64,000 nucleotides of DNA from Tubiluchus corallicola. Taxonomy: Eukaryota; Priapulida; Priapulimorpha; Priapulimorphida; Tubiluchidae. A program made the translations under genes and the position numbers. Location: assembly GCA_030141605.1 (NCBI GenBank), contig JAQGDQ010000482.1, forward strand, positions 105,939 through 169,938, given 5' to 3'. The notes below the pieces were generated by a model. The model did no database searches, was not told where the DNA came from, and worked only from the letters and a program-made list of their open reading frames with translations. Of this stretch, positions 44,823 through 56,084 are shown piece by piece (the first letter of the stretch is position 1; each line of letters begins with the position of its first letter).

Positions 44823-46661
44823 GAGCGTTTGTGTGTGTTGGTGTAAGAGAGAGGGGGGGGGAGAGACGCGTCTTACTTTACGATACCACCTGTCTAATTG
44901 TAACGGTACAGACAAAGTCTCATACACACTTACAGAAAAAGTCGCAGTCTCATACAGAAAAGGCTGTTTTTTGAAAAGCTACAATAATCTTGCATCATTC
45001 GATGTTGGGTAGGATTAAATATATCCAATGTCCTTGATAAAACTGACAATCATCTGCAAAGGCATGCAAAGACGTCACGGGAATTACATGATTTGCCGAG
45101 GACCCAGCTATGGATAACAAAGACAGCAACAAAATGAACAAATGTCTGACCAGTTTGGTGTTTTTTATTTATAAAATGAATCTGAAAGAACTACTCACTT
45201 CTTTGCTTTCATTGTCATTGTCTTCCGTCCTTTCCAACACTAAACTGCAACTCGAACACACATCCTACTCTATTCCTTCTCCTCGTAATCTTCTTCCTAA
45301 TCCATCTCAATAACCTCACACAACAACACCTTCTTCTTCTACTTTCAAATACCGGCTCCTCACTCCATGCAACTTTTATAAAACTGTTCACATTCATCAT
45401 TAATCTCTCTTACTTCTGCTATCTCTTTCAGTTATTTGTGGTGAATGCTGTGACTTAGTAACGGCATTCATACGTCACAAAGTGACGTCACATAGCAACT
45501 GACGCGTCATTGCCCGACGCGTACACGTTAAACGTATCAGACTTACATCCCAGGGAAAACGCTTTTCTCGGATTCTTTATTTAACAAAGTTGGGTTTCCT
45601 ATTTCTGGATAGGTGGCGAGGAAATTGCTATCTCGTGAAATTTGTGCGTAATACGATGAGGAATAAATTTACCACATTTATTAAATTTCAGTAAAATAAC
45701 AAAAATTAATTAATTTGAAATTACTAATACTACTATTACTTTGAATCTAAATAAAAATTATTTACATTTTTATGTCATTCCTAACTGATACCCACAATTT
45801 GCATACAGTGAGTGCAAATGTGGTCTACTTTGTAAAATGTGTGTTTTATGTCAAGTTGAAAACATTACTCCTACAAGAAGCGACACGTACCAAGACGTGT
45901 GGCTAAATCGTGTGGCTACGCGTGTCAAAGTCACGAGCCGAATTTTATTTAGCCACAATGCTGCACAATATCTGCTGTAGATACAAACGTATTTTAGTCA
46001 TTACAATATTGTGACTATTTATCTTGTATAGTTTTTCTTTTGATAATGTAACTGATTATTTAACTAATGAAATTCTCTTAACTACAAATGTTATCTTAAT
46101 TAATAATGAATTATCTATGAATTAATTGCAAGGGAATAATTGCATTGTACTTCTCACAGCATGTCATTTAGCACACACAAAATAGAACACTAGAATAACA
46201 CTGTAACAAGTTTTACTATCAGCACTTGTAACAAAAAGGGGGGGGACAAAATAGTAAAAACTAAATAATAACAACACTTCTACTAAGCCAAGGAGCTGTT
46301 GTCGAAAACTAGGCTTCTCGAGTAGACGTTTTTACTCATGGTTACAAGTATATTTTCTAAACCTGTTTACATAGTGTACATTCAGCTCTATGTAAACTAG
46401 TTTTGTACTCAATTAGCCGTGAAATCGCTTGCATTTAGGCTTCCTTCTCAGAAGGCTTATCTAGAATCTGGCAACTTCTTTCTAGCTTGATTGAAGTGAC
46501 GTAACATTGCGTTATGACACTCCACCTCCTTATCGAGGTTAATACGTAACCAATTATCGGTATGTAGTCATTATATTTGTATTTTGTACTGTTTATGTAA
46601 ATTGTTTCACTCATGTTCATTTTGATGTAGTCGTTACTTTAATGTAGCCAATGGCTCATAC
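44823..46661. other. Intergenic DNA, nothing recognised
   Basis: There is a GT/GA-rich patch at 44820-44870 at the edge of the BEL/Pao relic and a perfect CRE, TGACGTCA, at about 45483. Otherwise no gene or structured repeat was recognised. Confidence 0.4.
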
Positions 46662-47077
46662 ATAGCATTTAACTCTACTTTTCTCTACCTAAAACGTAGC
46701 ATTTAGCTCTACTTTTCTCTACCTAAAACGTAGCATTTAGCTCTATTTTTCTCTACCTAAAACGTAGCATTTAGCTCTACTTTTCTCTACCTAAAACGTA
46801 GCATTTAGCTCTACTTTTCTCTACCTAAAACGTAGCATTTAGCTCTACTTTTCTCTACCTAAAACGTAGCATTTAGCTCTACTTTTCTCTACCTAAAACG
46901 TAGCATTTAGCTCTATTTTTCTCTACCTAAAACGTAACATTTAGCTCTATTTTCTCTACCTAAAACGTAGCATCTAGCTCTACTTTTTCTCTACCTAAAA
47001 CTTAGCATTTAGCTCTATTTTTCTCTTCCTAAAACATAGCATTTAGCTCTATTCTTCTCTACCTAAAGCGTAGCATT
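46662..47077. repeat. 34-bp minisatellite, about 12 copies
   Basis: GTAGCATTTAGCTCTACTTT followed by TCTCTACCTAAAAC repeats with few substitutions and occasional 1-bp indels. It ends at the exact point where a LINE fragment begins. Confidence 0.95.
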
Positions 47078-48215
47078 AGCAAGTTACTTGACACTAACAT
47101 TATTAAATAGTGAACTCGGTAAAATTACAGCCTGGTTTAAAATCAATAAATTAGCACTAAACTCAACTAAAACTAAATACATTTTATTCAGAGCTCGTAA
47201 CAAACCTATAAATATGAACAGTATTATTGTAGAACAAGTAAGCCAAATGAAGTTCCTAGGTATTATGTTAAATGAACACCTAGATTGGAAACCACACTTA
47301 AACATGATTCATTCGAAAGTTGCTAAAAACATCGGGTTAATCAGTCGGGTTAAACATTGTTTTACAAAAGAACACCTAATCACTCTTTATAATTGTCTAG
47401 TACTGCCATACTTAACCTACTGTAATATACTTTGGGGGCACACCTACCCTTCAACTCTAGTTAAACTAAACTCTCTACAACGTAAATTTATAAGATTCAT
47501 AGCTAATTTGAACAAGCGTGAACATGTAGGTCTTAATCTTTTTAAGAGTTATTCTATCCTAGTGCTAAATGATCTAATGAACCTGAATACCGCTGTGTAC
47601 ATCTACAAAACCAAACATAAACTTCAACCCGCTTTCTTTTTAAACCCATTATCTATTAACGTAAGTCATTACTCAACAAGATTTAACGAATTTCGTATTA
47701 AGTATTGCAGGACTGACGCGGCAAGGCACTTCATCACTAACACTGGCCCTAGACTTTGGAATAACATCAACGAATACATAAAAAATTCTTTATCTATAAA
47801 TAACTTCAAAAGAAATTTTAAAAATGAAATCTTTTCTAATTATACGGAATAAATCAATTTGATTAATTACACTGCTGTCCCTGTCGGAATCCATTGTGTT
47901 GCTGGCTATGTCAATTTTTACATTTCTATAGTTCATGTTACTTCATACAGATACCATCACATCTTTCTCCTTCTTTCTATTCTCTATAAACCTTTCCTTC
48001 TACTCCTTTACTGCTCTTTTCTATTACACTCAGTCCACATGCATTTGGGGTACTCTAAACAAGTAATTACTTCCTGAGTACCCCACGGGTCATTTGCGGC
48101 TTGGCATCTTGTGCACATAATGACCAATATATTATTAAATACTTTTATGTACAATGCTGTAATGATCATTGTGGATATATTTAGTAAATAAAATAATAAA
48201 TAAGGTTGTAAGAAT
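47078..48215 (+). mobile_element. CR1/L2-type LINE, 5'-truncated, 3' end intact
   Basis: The RT tail (to 47852) is followed by a 3' UTR with the hairpin GGGGTACTC...GAGTACCCC at 48047-48084 (9-bp stem) and an AATAAA-rich tail ending near 48208. The 5' break falls at the last unit of the 34-bp minisatellite. Confidence 0.75.
47088..47852 (+). CDS. LINE reverse transcriptase C-terminal part (254 codons)
   Basis: The frame is open without an ATG start, entering after the RT catalytic motif. ITAWFKINKLALNSTKTKYI and MKFLGIMLNEHLDWKPHL correspond to the end of the palm and thumb. LYNCLVLPYLTYCNILWG, LQRKFIRFI and TNTGPRLWNNI belong to the C-terminal connector. It is a relative of the RT at 40.2-41.1 kb but clearly a different family (about one third of positions look alike by eye). 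Truncated and inactive. Confidence 0.8.
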   Translation: MTLTLLNSELGKITAWFKINKLALNSTKTKYILFRARNKPINMNSIIVEQVSQMKFLGIMLNEHLDWKPHLNMIHSKVAKNIGLISRVKHCFTKEHLITLYNCLVLPYLTYCNILWGHTYPSTLVKLNSLQRKFIRFIANLNKREHVGLNLFKSYSILVLNDLMNLNTAVYIYKTKHKLQPAFFLNPLSINVSHYSTRFNEFRIKYCRTDAARHFITNTGPRLWNNINEYIKNSLSINNFKRNFKNEIFSNYTE

Positions 48216-48239
48216 TACAATTTCGACTAAGTTCAAAAA

Positions 48240-48490
48240 TTGAAGGCCAACTAGAAAAATGATTTACAACTATGAGGAACTTAAATCCTGCATAACATCC
48301 AAAATGAGCAGAAACATCCTCGAATGGCCTACTTGCTTGAGGGTGCTTCATCATGGGCTCTTTCGTTTGAGATGGAAGCGCTCGTTCACAATCTATACAT
48401 GAACGGACAACATTCTCGATATCATTCGTAATCTTAGGCCAGTATACGATTAGACGTGCACGCTCTTATGCCCTGAGGACCTTGATGTAA
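48240..48490 (-). pseudogene. Ty3/gypsy integrase fragment
   Basis: On the minus strand, an HQGPQG zinc-finger-like start (about 48488) continues, after a frameshift, into RLIVYWPKITNDIENVVRSC, CERALPSQ, SRPFEDVSAHF and FKFLIVVNHFSSWP. This is the metazoan gypsy integrase from the HHCC zinc finger into the core; the first catalytic Asp position reads His. It is a short isolated relic next to the LTR-like copy. Confidence 0.75.
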
Positions 48491-48618
48491 AAGTTTAAAG
48501 ATTTTTACCCGAACTGTCTGGGGAATGAGAATCCTACAACCTACAAGCAGTAATTGATAGTTGCTCACGAACAGACCAATATTGCTTCAAGTTCAATTGT
48601 AAAGCCGATTTACTATTG

Positions 48619-48903
48619 GGAAGTTAGTTTTTCCCATGTGTAGGAGCCGGTTTTCCTCATGTAATAAAGACACTAAATGTGTCAGGAGCAAAGAATCCCA
48701 TCATGATCTATTGTTAGTGATGTTGACCAACACTTATTGTTTTATTTACAGGCCATGTTGTGAAGTCATTACATTGTTATGTCATTATATATGAAGTGAT
48801 CATGTAACTAAGAACACCATGATGTTTTAACTCATTTGTTTATTGCTTCATTTACAAAAATATACAGGTGACACGGCAATGGACGTCAAGCACTAATACC
48901 TTT
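48619..48903 (-). repeat. LTR-like 290-bp repeat, copy 2 (uninterrupted)
   Basis: It matches 39280-39534 joined to 41135-41168 with only scattered differences. It serves as the empty-site allele proving the LINE insertion in copy 1. Confidence 0.75.
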
Positions 48904-48943
48904 CAAGAACAAACTTCAAATAAAAAATTTAGTTTGATACATC

Positions 48944-49332
48944 CAGGGTCTATTTCAGCCTAGGCGAGGCCCGGGGGAAGTGGGGCGTGTGAGGTCCCAT
49001 CGGGGGGAGGGGTCGCTACCCTGGTTGGCGCCCAGAAAATTTTTGAACTGCTAGAATGCCGGAGAAACATTTTCGAAGAGAAAATATGGAGTTATAGAGT
49101 TGTTAAAGGAAAGAACAATTGAAAGAAAAACTGCTTTATTCTCAAGACCAGTCCTTAATACTTGTCAATACTGACAAACGGCGCGAGTGCGGCAAGAGAG
49201 AGAGAGAGGGAGAGAGGAGGCAGCATGTTCGCATAAAGCAAAAAAATGTTACCTTGGCGCGAAGCCCCCCTGGAGGGTGAGGCCCCGGGCAAGTATCCCC
49301 ACTTACCCCCCCCCCCCCTGAAATAGGCCCTG
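48944..49332. mobile_element. hAT-type MITE with perfect 8-bp target duplication
   Basis: GATACATC at 48936-48943 and 49333-49340 flank ends CAGGGTCTATTTCAG and CTGAAATAGGCCCTG, an inverted pair with one mismatch. The subterminal parts are G/C-rich (GGCCCGGG and CCCCGGGC). A 389-bp element with no coding. The perfect duplication suggests recent insertion, right beside the LTR-like repeat. Confidence 0.88.
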
Positions 49333-49340
49333 GATACATC

Positions 49341-49594
49341 GACTCTCTCACCTTTTCTCAGCTAAAATAAGCGAGATCTAAGAAGCAAAACAAATCTCTC
49401 ATTTTCGTCCTGATGCCAGATTTTATTCTTGTTCTCGACAATGATTTTATAATAATGGAAGGAAAAGCAACAATGAAATATTATGCTGTTGATGAAGATA
49501 ATAGTGCTGCAATTGTAACTGCGAGGTTTAATTGCTGTTACTAGTCTGATGATAATTAATTGGACGGTAGAATACAGCTACAACAGGACAGGAC
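49341..49594. other. Short unique stretch, nothing recognised
   Basis: No ORF or repeat structure was seen between the MITE and the ACC microsatellite. Confidence 0.4.
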
Positions 49595-49790
49595 AAGATC
49601 AGTAGTGGTGGTTGTGGTGGACGACCACCACCATCACCACAATTATCACCACCACCACTAACCACCACCACCACTACCACCACCACTAACCACCGCCACC
49701 ACGATCACCGCCACCACAATCACCACCACCACAATCACCACCACCACAACCACCACCACCACCACAATCACCACCACCAAACAAGAAAAT
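49595..49790. repeat. (ACC)n imperfect microsatellite
   Basis: ACC/ATC trinucleotides with interruptions occupy about 195 bp, preceded by a short TGG-rich inverse stretch. Open frames in it are low-complexity. Confidence 0.92.
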
Positions 49791-49807
49791 CCCCACTTGC
49801 ACTTACT

Positions 49808-50180
49808 GCCTTTTTGCATACAGGACTTGCGTCGGCTGTAACGCTGTATAAACATGTAAATTTAAACTCCCGTAATGACGATTTTGACGATAAGTCATTT
49901 GAAAACAAGTGTAGATAAGACTGAATAAAGTTTGAAAAATTAATCGGAGCATTCGTAGTGCACGCGTCACTAACTGAAAATAAAAACAGAAATTATGTTG
50001 TATTGTCAATAACATCAATGATGTGTTTGTTGGTGAGCCAGTGATGCACACTGGGATGGCTACGCAGTGCTGCTTTACCAGGACTTGGTAGCGCGAATAT
50101 TTGAAATTATTAAGAATTTTCTTTTCCAATTATACAAATCTTTCAAATAAGTAAACGTAACGCTGAGTAAAATAACTTTG
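49808..50180 (+). repeat. Dispersed repeat family R2, copy 1
   Basis: Shared landmarks with 56085-56462 (same strand) and 55040-55235 (inverted) are GACTTGCGTCGGCTGTAACG, TTTAAACTCCCGTAATGA, AAGTCATTTGAAA, CATTGTCAATAA-type text, GTGCACACTGGGA and TTAAGAATTTTCTTTTC. Non-coding; class unknown. Confidence 0.75.
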
Positions 50181-51517
50181 TATGCACATACTCTTTGGGA
50201 CATACTCTTAAATTTTAATACAATTGATAATAATCGACCTAAATTCATCTAATCTAAATGTGCTGGTATCATGAAATGCGGTCAAATGCTTCTTATTTTT
50301 CGTTCGCTACTCATTATCCTAATGCATTTGTGAAACAAACGATTACCTGCTCGCTTAAGCTCGCTAATATAACTTCCCAAGTGATCGGTCGTGTCACGCG
50401 TCGTCTTCATTGTGGCTGAGGGGCAATCAAAAATTACTGTATGTATGAGGTTTGTCTTGTTGAACGTTCCACAGAATGGTTTATAGTATATTTATTTTCT
50501 CTCTCAGTTTCAGGCTTTCTGGCAGTGTATTGTTGTTGTTGTCGTTGATGTTGTCGTTGTCATTGATGTTGCCGATGTCGTTGCCGTTGCTGTTTATGCA
50601 GCCAATTACAATGTGGTTGGCAAAGTTGGACGGCATGAAGTCCAATTTCATACTTGTTTGTGATATGACCATGAAGTTTGGACTCAATGATGTGACGCAT
50701 TGGATAGGCTTGTTATAATTACGAACAGTTACCATGTACAAGTTCAGGCTTATGCTACATTACAGTTACACGACTGGCACTACATTATACTCTATACGAA
50801 CCTCTGCCATTCTGATAGCAAAAGTACAAGAACCACCAAACATTCCCAAACCCAACCGAGTAGCCCAGCAAGGAAAGGAGGAAGTCAAAGCGTCCCGTCC
50901 AGTTGGCTCATTCCACTTCTACATCGGAGACATCAGATCCGCTGATTGATACATTTTCCACATCATTCATCAAGAATGAATGGCTGGGTGCTTGGCACCA
51001 TTGCATGATGAGATTCATTCTCCGTTGGAAAACCATCATCAATCTACAAATTAATATAATACATGTGATATCGTCAACAATAGCAAAAGGTGAAAAAGTA
51101 AATCTCTCATCCACATCTAGGCAGATTGGTAACCACTCAAGTATTATACCAATCAAAATGAACTAAATGTGTTTAGTAGCACTTTTAAACACTAGTAAAT
51201 GTCTCATCAAATGTAGTAAAACATAATTAACCTACACTTCAAAAATACACTTAATATTATCCACTCATTGACTATCATAAAAAATTTTCTTTTATTAAAA
51301 TAGTACAGCTGAGACAAAATTTATTCAAGTAGTGAACATGTATGAATAAATAATAATAATAATAGACAAATAGAACCAATAATAGATAAATGAGTAAGTA
51401 TTTATAAGAATGTAATTAAGTAAATAAATGCTGTTAGTATTTTATAATTTTATGAATAATTTATAGAGCAAATAGCCGCATGAATAAAAAGTGAATTGAT
51501 GGCAATTTAATTACTAC
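50181..51517. other. Intergenic DNA with imperfect trinucleotide patch
   Basis: 50520-50600 is an imperfect GTT/GTC/GAT trinucleotide tract. Overlapping frames at 50.7-51.17 kb on both strands have no recognisable domain. Confidence 0.4.
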
Positions 51518-52372
51518 TAGCAAAGGCCCCGCAAAAGATTTTGCGTAAAAACCACGTATAATCAATAACACGCGAACATCCTACACAGTCCTCATTTATA
51601 ACACAAAGCCCGTAACATCTAGCCTACTGTTTGTTTATCTAACGCAAAGCCTGTAGCAGCTTTTTACTGAATTAAAGTTATAGACAGAGTACAGCAGGCA
51701 GCGTTTATTGAATTAAAGTTATAGGCAGAGTACAATGGATGACGCCAGAACAATGGAATGCGTCAGCAGTTTTCTAAGCGAAAATTGCCGAAAATGGAAC
51801 ATGTTATTAACTCGTTGATACTCCTCGGTGGACGTGCCCTAAAATATAACATCATCGTGTAGCCCTGTCCTTCCTCTTTGTAAAGAGCTATATATCTCCT
51901 TCCGAGAGTCCCACCGGGCGACGCTAGAACGTTTTTCCCGCATGCTGTTTGGTCAAAATTTCGAAAAAATCGCGAGTTGGGTCCGGGAAAACGCCCGTTG
52001 CGGGGCGCCCTGGCCCTCTCGCGAATTCTAAATATGCCTACTACACCCACCGCTGAACGGGCTATCTATCCACACCCAGCACCCTCCTCGGCCCGTTCCC
52101 GTTCTTTACATCTCAGCCGTATAACTTTTGCAAAAAACGGCCGAAAAAGGGCCATTTTTGGAGGTTTTTCGCCCCCCTCCTCCCGGTGGGCCCGATTCAA
52201 AAAATAAACCCCCAATGAGACGACACTAGATCGAGACCTTTCGTTTGATATATAGATCGCCGCAAATGGTGCCCTCGTCGGAGCTGTAGCCTCGAATCTT
52301 ATATATAAAGCCCATACCAAGAATATTAATATAACAGACTAGCCAAACCCCACAAAAAGAATTTTGTGCACA
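51518..52372 (+). repeat. Dispersed repeat family R3, full copy 1 plus start of a second unit
   Basis: The unit begins TAGCAAAGGCCCCGCAAAAG and runs about 825 bp. It includes a G/C-richer block with GGGTCCGGGAAAACGCCCG, a CTATCTATCCAYACCCAGCA motif and CCGTATAACTTTT before AAAACGGCCGAAAA. It ends in AAGAATATTAATATAACAG, followed by a degenerate new unit start (ACTAGCCAAACCCCACAAAA) that breaks into the CA-rich satellite. A 76-codon frame in it is shared with copy 2 but drifts. Confidence 0.8.
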
Positions 52373-52375
52373 AAT

Positions 52376-53345
52376 CAACACACAACCCACACCACACCAC
52401 TCCACCTCATCACACCACACTGCACCACACCATACCACTCCACCTCATCGCACCACACTGCACCACACAATACCACCACACCATACCACCTACACACCAC
52501 ACCACCCACACCATAATACTCCACCACATCACACCGCACAGCACCACACCCTAACACCACACTGCACCACACCACACCACCCACACCATACCACTCCACC
52601 AGACTGCATCTCACAATACCACTGCACCACCCACACACCATAATACTCCACCACATCACACTGCACAGCACCACACCATAACACCACACTGCACCACACC
52701 ACCCACACCATACCACTCCACCACATCACACCACACCATACCACTGCAGCACACTGCACCACCCACACACACACCACACCACCCACACCATACGACTCCA
52801 CCACATCACACCACACCATACCACTGCACCACACCGCACCACCCACACACCACACCACCCACACCATACCACTCCACCAGACTGCACCACACAATACCAC
52901 TGCACCACCCACACACCACACCACCCACACCATAATACTCCACCACATCACATCGCACAGCACCACACCATAACACCACACTGCACCACACCACACACAC
53001 CATACCACTCCACCACATCACACCACACCATACCACTGCAGCACACCGCACCACCCACACACACACCACACCACGCACACCATACGACTCCACCACATCA
53101 CACCACACTGCACCACACCATACCACTGCACCACCCACACACCACACCACCCACACCATAATGCTCCACCACATCACACCACACTGCACCACACCATAAC
53201 ACCACACTGCACCACAACACCCACCCACACACCACGCCACCCACTCCATACCACACTACCCACACCACACACCCTATCACCCCACCACACCATTCATAGC
53301 ACAACACACAAAGCACACCACCACCACACCACATCAAATCCACCA
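52376..53345 (+). repeat. CACCACACCA-type satellite, about 1 kb
   Basis: Nearly G-free on the plus strand, built of CACCACAC, CATACCACT, CCACCACATCACACC and CATAATACTCC words in an irregular higher-order pattern (CATAATACT recurs at 52512, 52639, 52931 and, as a variant, 53157). The Val/Cys/Trp/Gly minus-strand frames are products of this composition. Confidence 0.95.
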
Positions 53346-53500
53346 CCTCACGTGGTGATCATGATGTTAATGATGATGATGATGATGGTGGTGGCAACGA
53401 TGACGACACCTATAGCACAAGCACCAACAGCACAGCATTACAACAAAACCATTCCAAACATTTTTCACAAAGTTGAAACTATGTGCTATAATATAATAAA

Positions 53501-54261
53501 TAGCAAAGGCCCCGCAAAAGATTTTGCGTAAAAAACCACGTATAATCAATAATACGCGAACATCCTACCTAGTCCACATTTATAACGCAAAGCCCGTAAC
53601 ATCATGCCTACAGTTTGTTTAACTAACGCAAAGCCTGTAGCAGCTTTTTGCTGAATTAAAGCTATAAGATTATACAATGGATGACGTCACAACAATGCCT
53701 TTGCGTCAGCAGTTTTCTAAGCGAAAATTGCCGAAAATAGAACATCTAATTAACTCGTCGGTACTCCTCTCGGTGGACCTGTCCTAACATATAGCCCACA
53801 TCATCGTGTAGCCCCGTTCTTCCTCTTTCTAAAGAGCCGTATATCTCCTTCCGAGAGTCTCACCAGGCGCCGCTAGAACGTTTTTCCCGCATGCTGTTTG
53901 GTCAAAATTTCGAAAAAATCGCGACTTGGGTCCGGGAAAATGCCCGTTGCGGGGCGCCGTGGCCCTCTCGCGAATTCTAAATATGCCTACTACACCCATC
54001 GCTGAACGGGCTATCTATCCATACCCAGCACCACCCTCGGCCCATTCCCGTTCTCTACATCTCAGCCGTATAACTTTTTCAAAAAACGGCCGAAAATGGC
54101 CATTTATGAATGAGACGACACTAGATCGAGACCTTTCGTTTGATGTATAGATCGGCGCAAATGGTGCCGTCGTCGAAGCTGTAGCCTCGAATCTTATATA
54201 TAATATAATATATAGCCAAGAATATTAATATAATAGACTAGCAAAGGCCCCGCCAAAGATA
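53501..54261 (+). repeat. Dispersed repeat family R3, full copy 2 plus start of another unit
   Basis: About 740 bp matching 51518-52342 with scattered differences and a deletion in the G/C-rich part. It closes with TATTAATATAATAGACTAGC and AAAGGCCCCGC, the start of a further unit, cut after about 22 bp by (TAG)n. Confidence 0.8.
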
Positions 54262-54435
54262 GTAGTAGTAGTAGTAGTAGTGGTAGTAGCAGCAGCTGTA
54301 GTAGCGGCAGTAGTAGTGGCGGCGGCAGCAGCAGCAGCAGTAGTAGGTTAGTAGTAGTAGGTTAGTAGTAGTAGTAGTAGTGGTAGTGGCAGCAGTAATG
54401 GTAGTAGTAGTAGTAGTCGTCGTGGTAGTAGCAGC
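54262..54435 (+). repeat. (TAG)n imperfect microsatellite
   Basis: AGT/AGC/GGC trinucleotides over about 175 bp directly follow the truncated R3 start. Confidence 0.93.
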
Positions 54436-55039
54436 AGTATATATGTAGTATGTTTATAATATGTTTACCACTGCATTCTGAAGTAGTTCAGCAACTAAAT
54501 ATTATGTTATTGATGAAAACTCAAAGAGTTGCCATTAATCTGGGCAGCACCAGCACAAGATTTTCTTCCTAGTGTTGTACCAGTAGCCTTAGCAAAAAAT
54601 ATATGTTAAAGGTCAAGAAAAGGGGTACCTAAAGTAGGTTTCAGAACACCTTAAAAATTATATCACTTTACAGAAATTTTATGCGTATATCGTACTCGTG
54701 TTGAAAGGATTTTTTGTTTGTTTTCATTTTAAATCTCCCACAATACTGTTCCGACCGCGCCGTTACATGACGTCATATACGCACAATGTAAATCGGGGGA
54801 AGAAAAAGAAATGTTAAAATATGTCCCAAAAAAACTATCCATGCAAAGTTATATTACTTAGCGTTTCGCATACCTGCTTGAAAGAGTTACGTAGCTAGAA
54901 AAAATTATTAATTATTTAAAATGTTTTCACCAATTGGCAACATGTCGTTGACTCACCTCCAGGGAACACCACTCACAAACTAAAAAAGGGTATTTTTAAT
55001 CTTATTGAGAAGATACAGTAGTATAAAACTTTGCTTAGT
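54436..55039. other. Intergenic DNA, nothing recognised
   Basis: No coding or repeat structure was recognised, apart from a perfect TGACGTCA near 54769. Confidence 0.4.
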
Positions 55040-55235
55040 GACGTGTGCGCTACGACTGCTTGTATATTTTTTCAAAGTTTACTCCGTGTTATTTAAACTT
55101 GTTTCAAATGACTTATCGTCAAAATGGCTGCGTCTAACGGTCATCACGAGAGTTTAAATTTACATGTTTATACAGCGTTACTACTGACGCAAGTCGTGCA
55201 AAAGGACAGTATGTAAGTGTTATAAAATTTCAAGA
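55040..55235 (-). repeat. Dispersed repeat family R2, partial inverted copy
   Basis: On the minus strand it reproduces the left half of the family (GACTTGCGTCAGTAGTAACG, TATAAACATGTAAATTTAAA, AAGTCATTTGAAAC). Confidence 0.75.
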
Positions 55236-55617
55236 CGATTTTTTAAACTTTATGCAAGTGGAGGGTTTTTTAGCTTTAATGCTTTCTATGTAAATTGGCA
55301 ATCGCTGTTATATTCATAGTAAATCTACTAAATTGTAAATTTTAAGTTGCTGCTGCTTTAATGCAGAATAAATCTCTCCCCTTTGCAAAGGTAACGCATC
55401 TTGAAGAGGACGTTGTTTTTTTATTTGTATTTATTTTTACGTTCGCCCTAAATGTTCTATTAGAGAATGATAAATAAACGCGCATTGAATAGAACAATAG
55501 AACGTTGAAACCTACGTTCACATTCATTTTGGAGATGCGGCGGGCAACTTCCAGAAAATTCTAAAATTAGGCTAAATTTTTTCAAGTTAAAACCCGTGCG
55601 TCCAACTACCTGTTTGC

Positions 55618-55698
55618 TAAGGGCCTATTCACACGGTGCGTTTTGGACGCATGACTCAGGTGTATGCGTCAAAAACGCACCGTGTAAATACGCCTTAA
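55618..55698. mobile_element. Small PIF/Harbinger-like palindromic MITE
   Basis: GGGCCTATTCACACGGTGCG at the left is the inverse of CGCACCGTGTAAATACGCCT at the right, with three mismatches. Arms of about 28 bp flank a short centre. TAA lies on both sides (55618-55620 and 55696-55698), the expected TWA duplication. Confidence 0.75.
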
Positions 55699-56084
55699 GA
55701 TGTAAATCTGTATGCGCTTTAATTGTGGGGAACCTAATTTGTTGTTTGTATCGATTTATTTGAATTTATTGATTGTATCATATTAAACAACCTCCATCAG
55801 CGTACAAAGTTGTACAGGCTGTAGGTGTAACAGTCGAGACACGCATAAACAGACAACACACGCACATTCTTCGTAATATTGTATAATAGTATGATATTTT
55901 TGCGCAAGCAAACGAAATCATTAAGCGAAATGCACGGATTTGCACAAAGCCTGTAATCACTTGTGCTGATTTCTCAATTTTATATATAAGCAAAAAAGGT
56001 TTCCGGCTTACAGATGATTGCTCACAGCGTGTGCTTAAAGCATAAGAAAACTCTTTACTTACATAAAGCAAAAAATTCACCTAC
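55699..56084. other. Intergenic DNA, nothing recognised
   Basis: A 100-codon minus-strand frame at 55778-56080 is Cys/Ser-rich without domain similarity and is probably chance. Confidence 0.35.

Noticed and set aside
52375-53346. Overlapping minus-strand frames of 82-159 codons rich in Val, Cys, Trp and Gly
   Set aside because: They are translations of the CACCACACCA satellite and repeat with it.
55778-56080. 100-codon minus-strand frame
   Set aside because: No recognisable domain, no start or splice context, no conservation evidence available.
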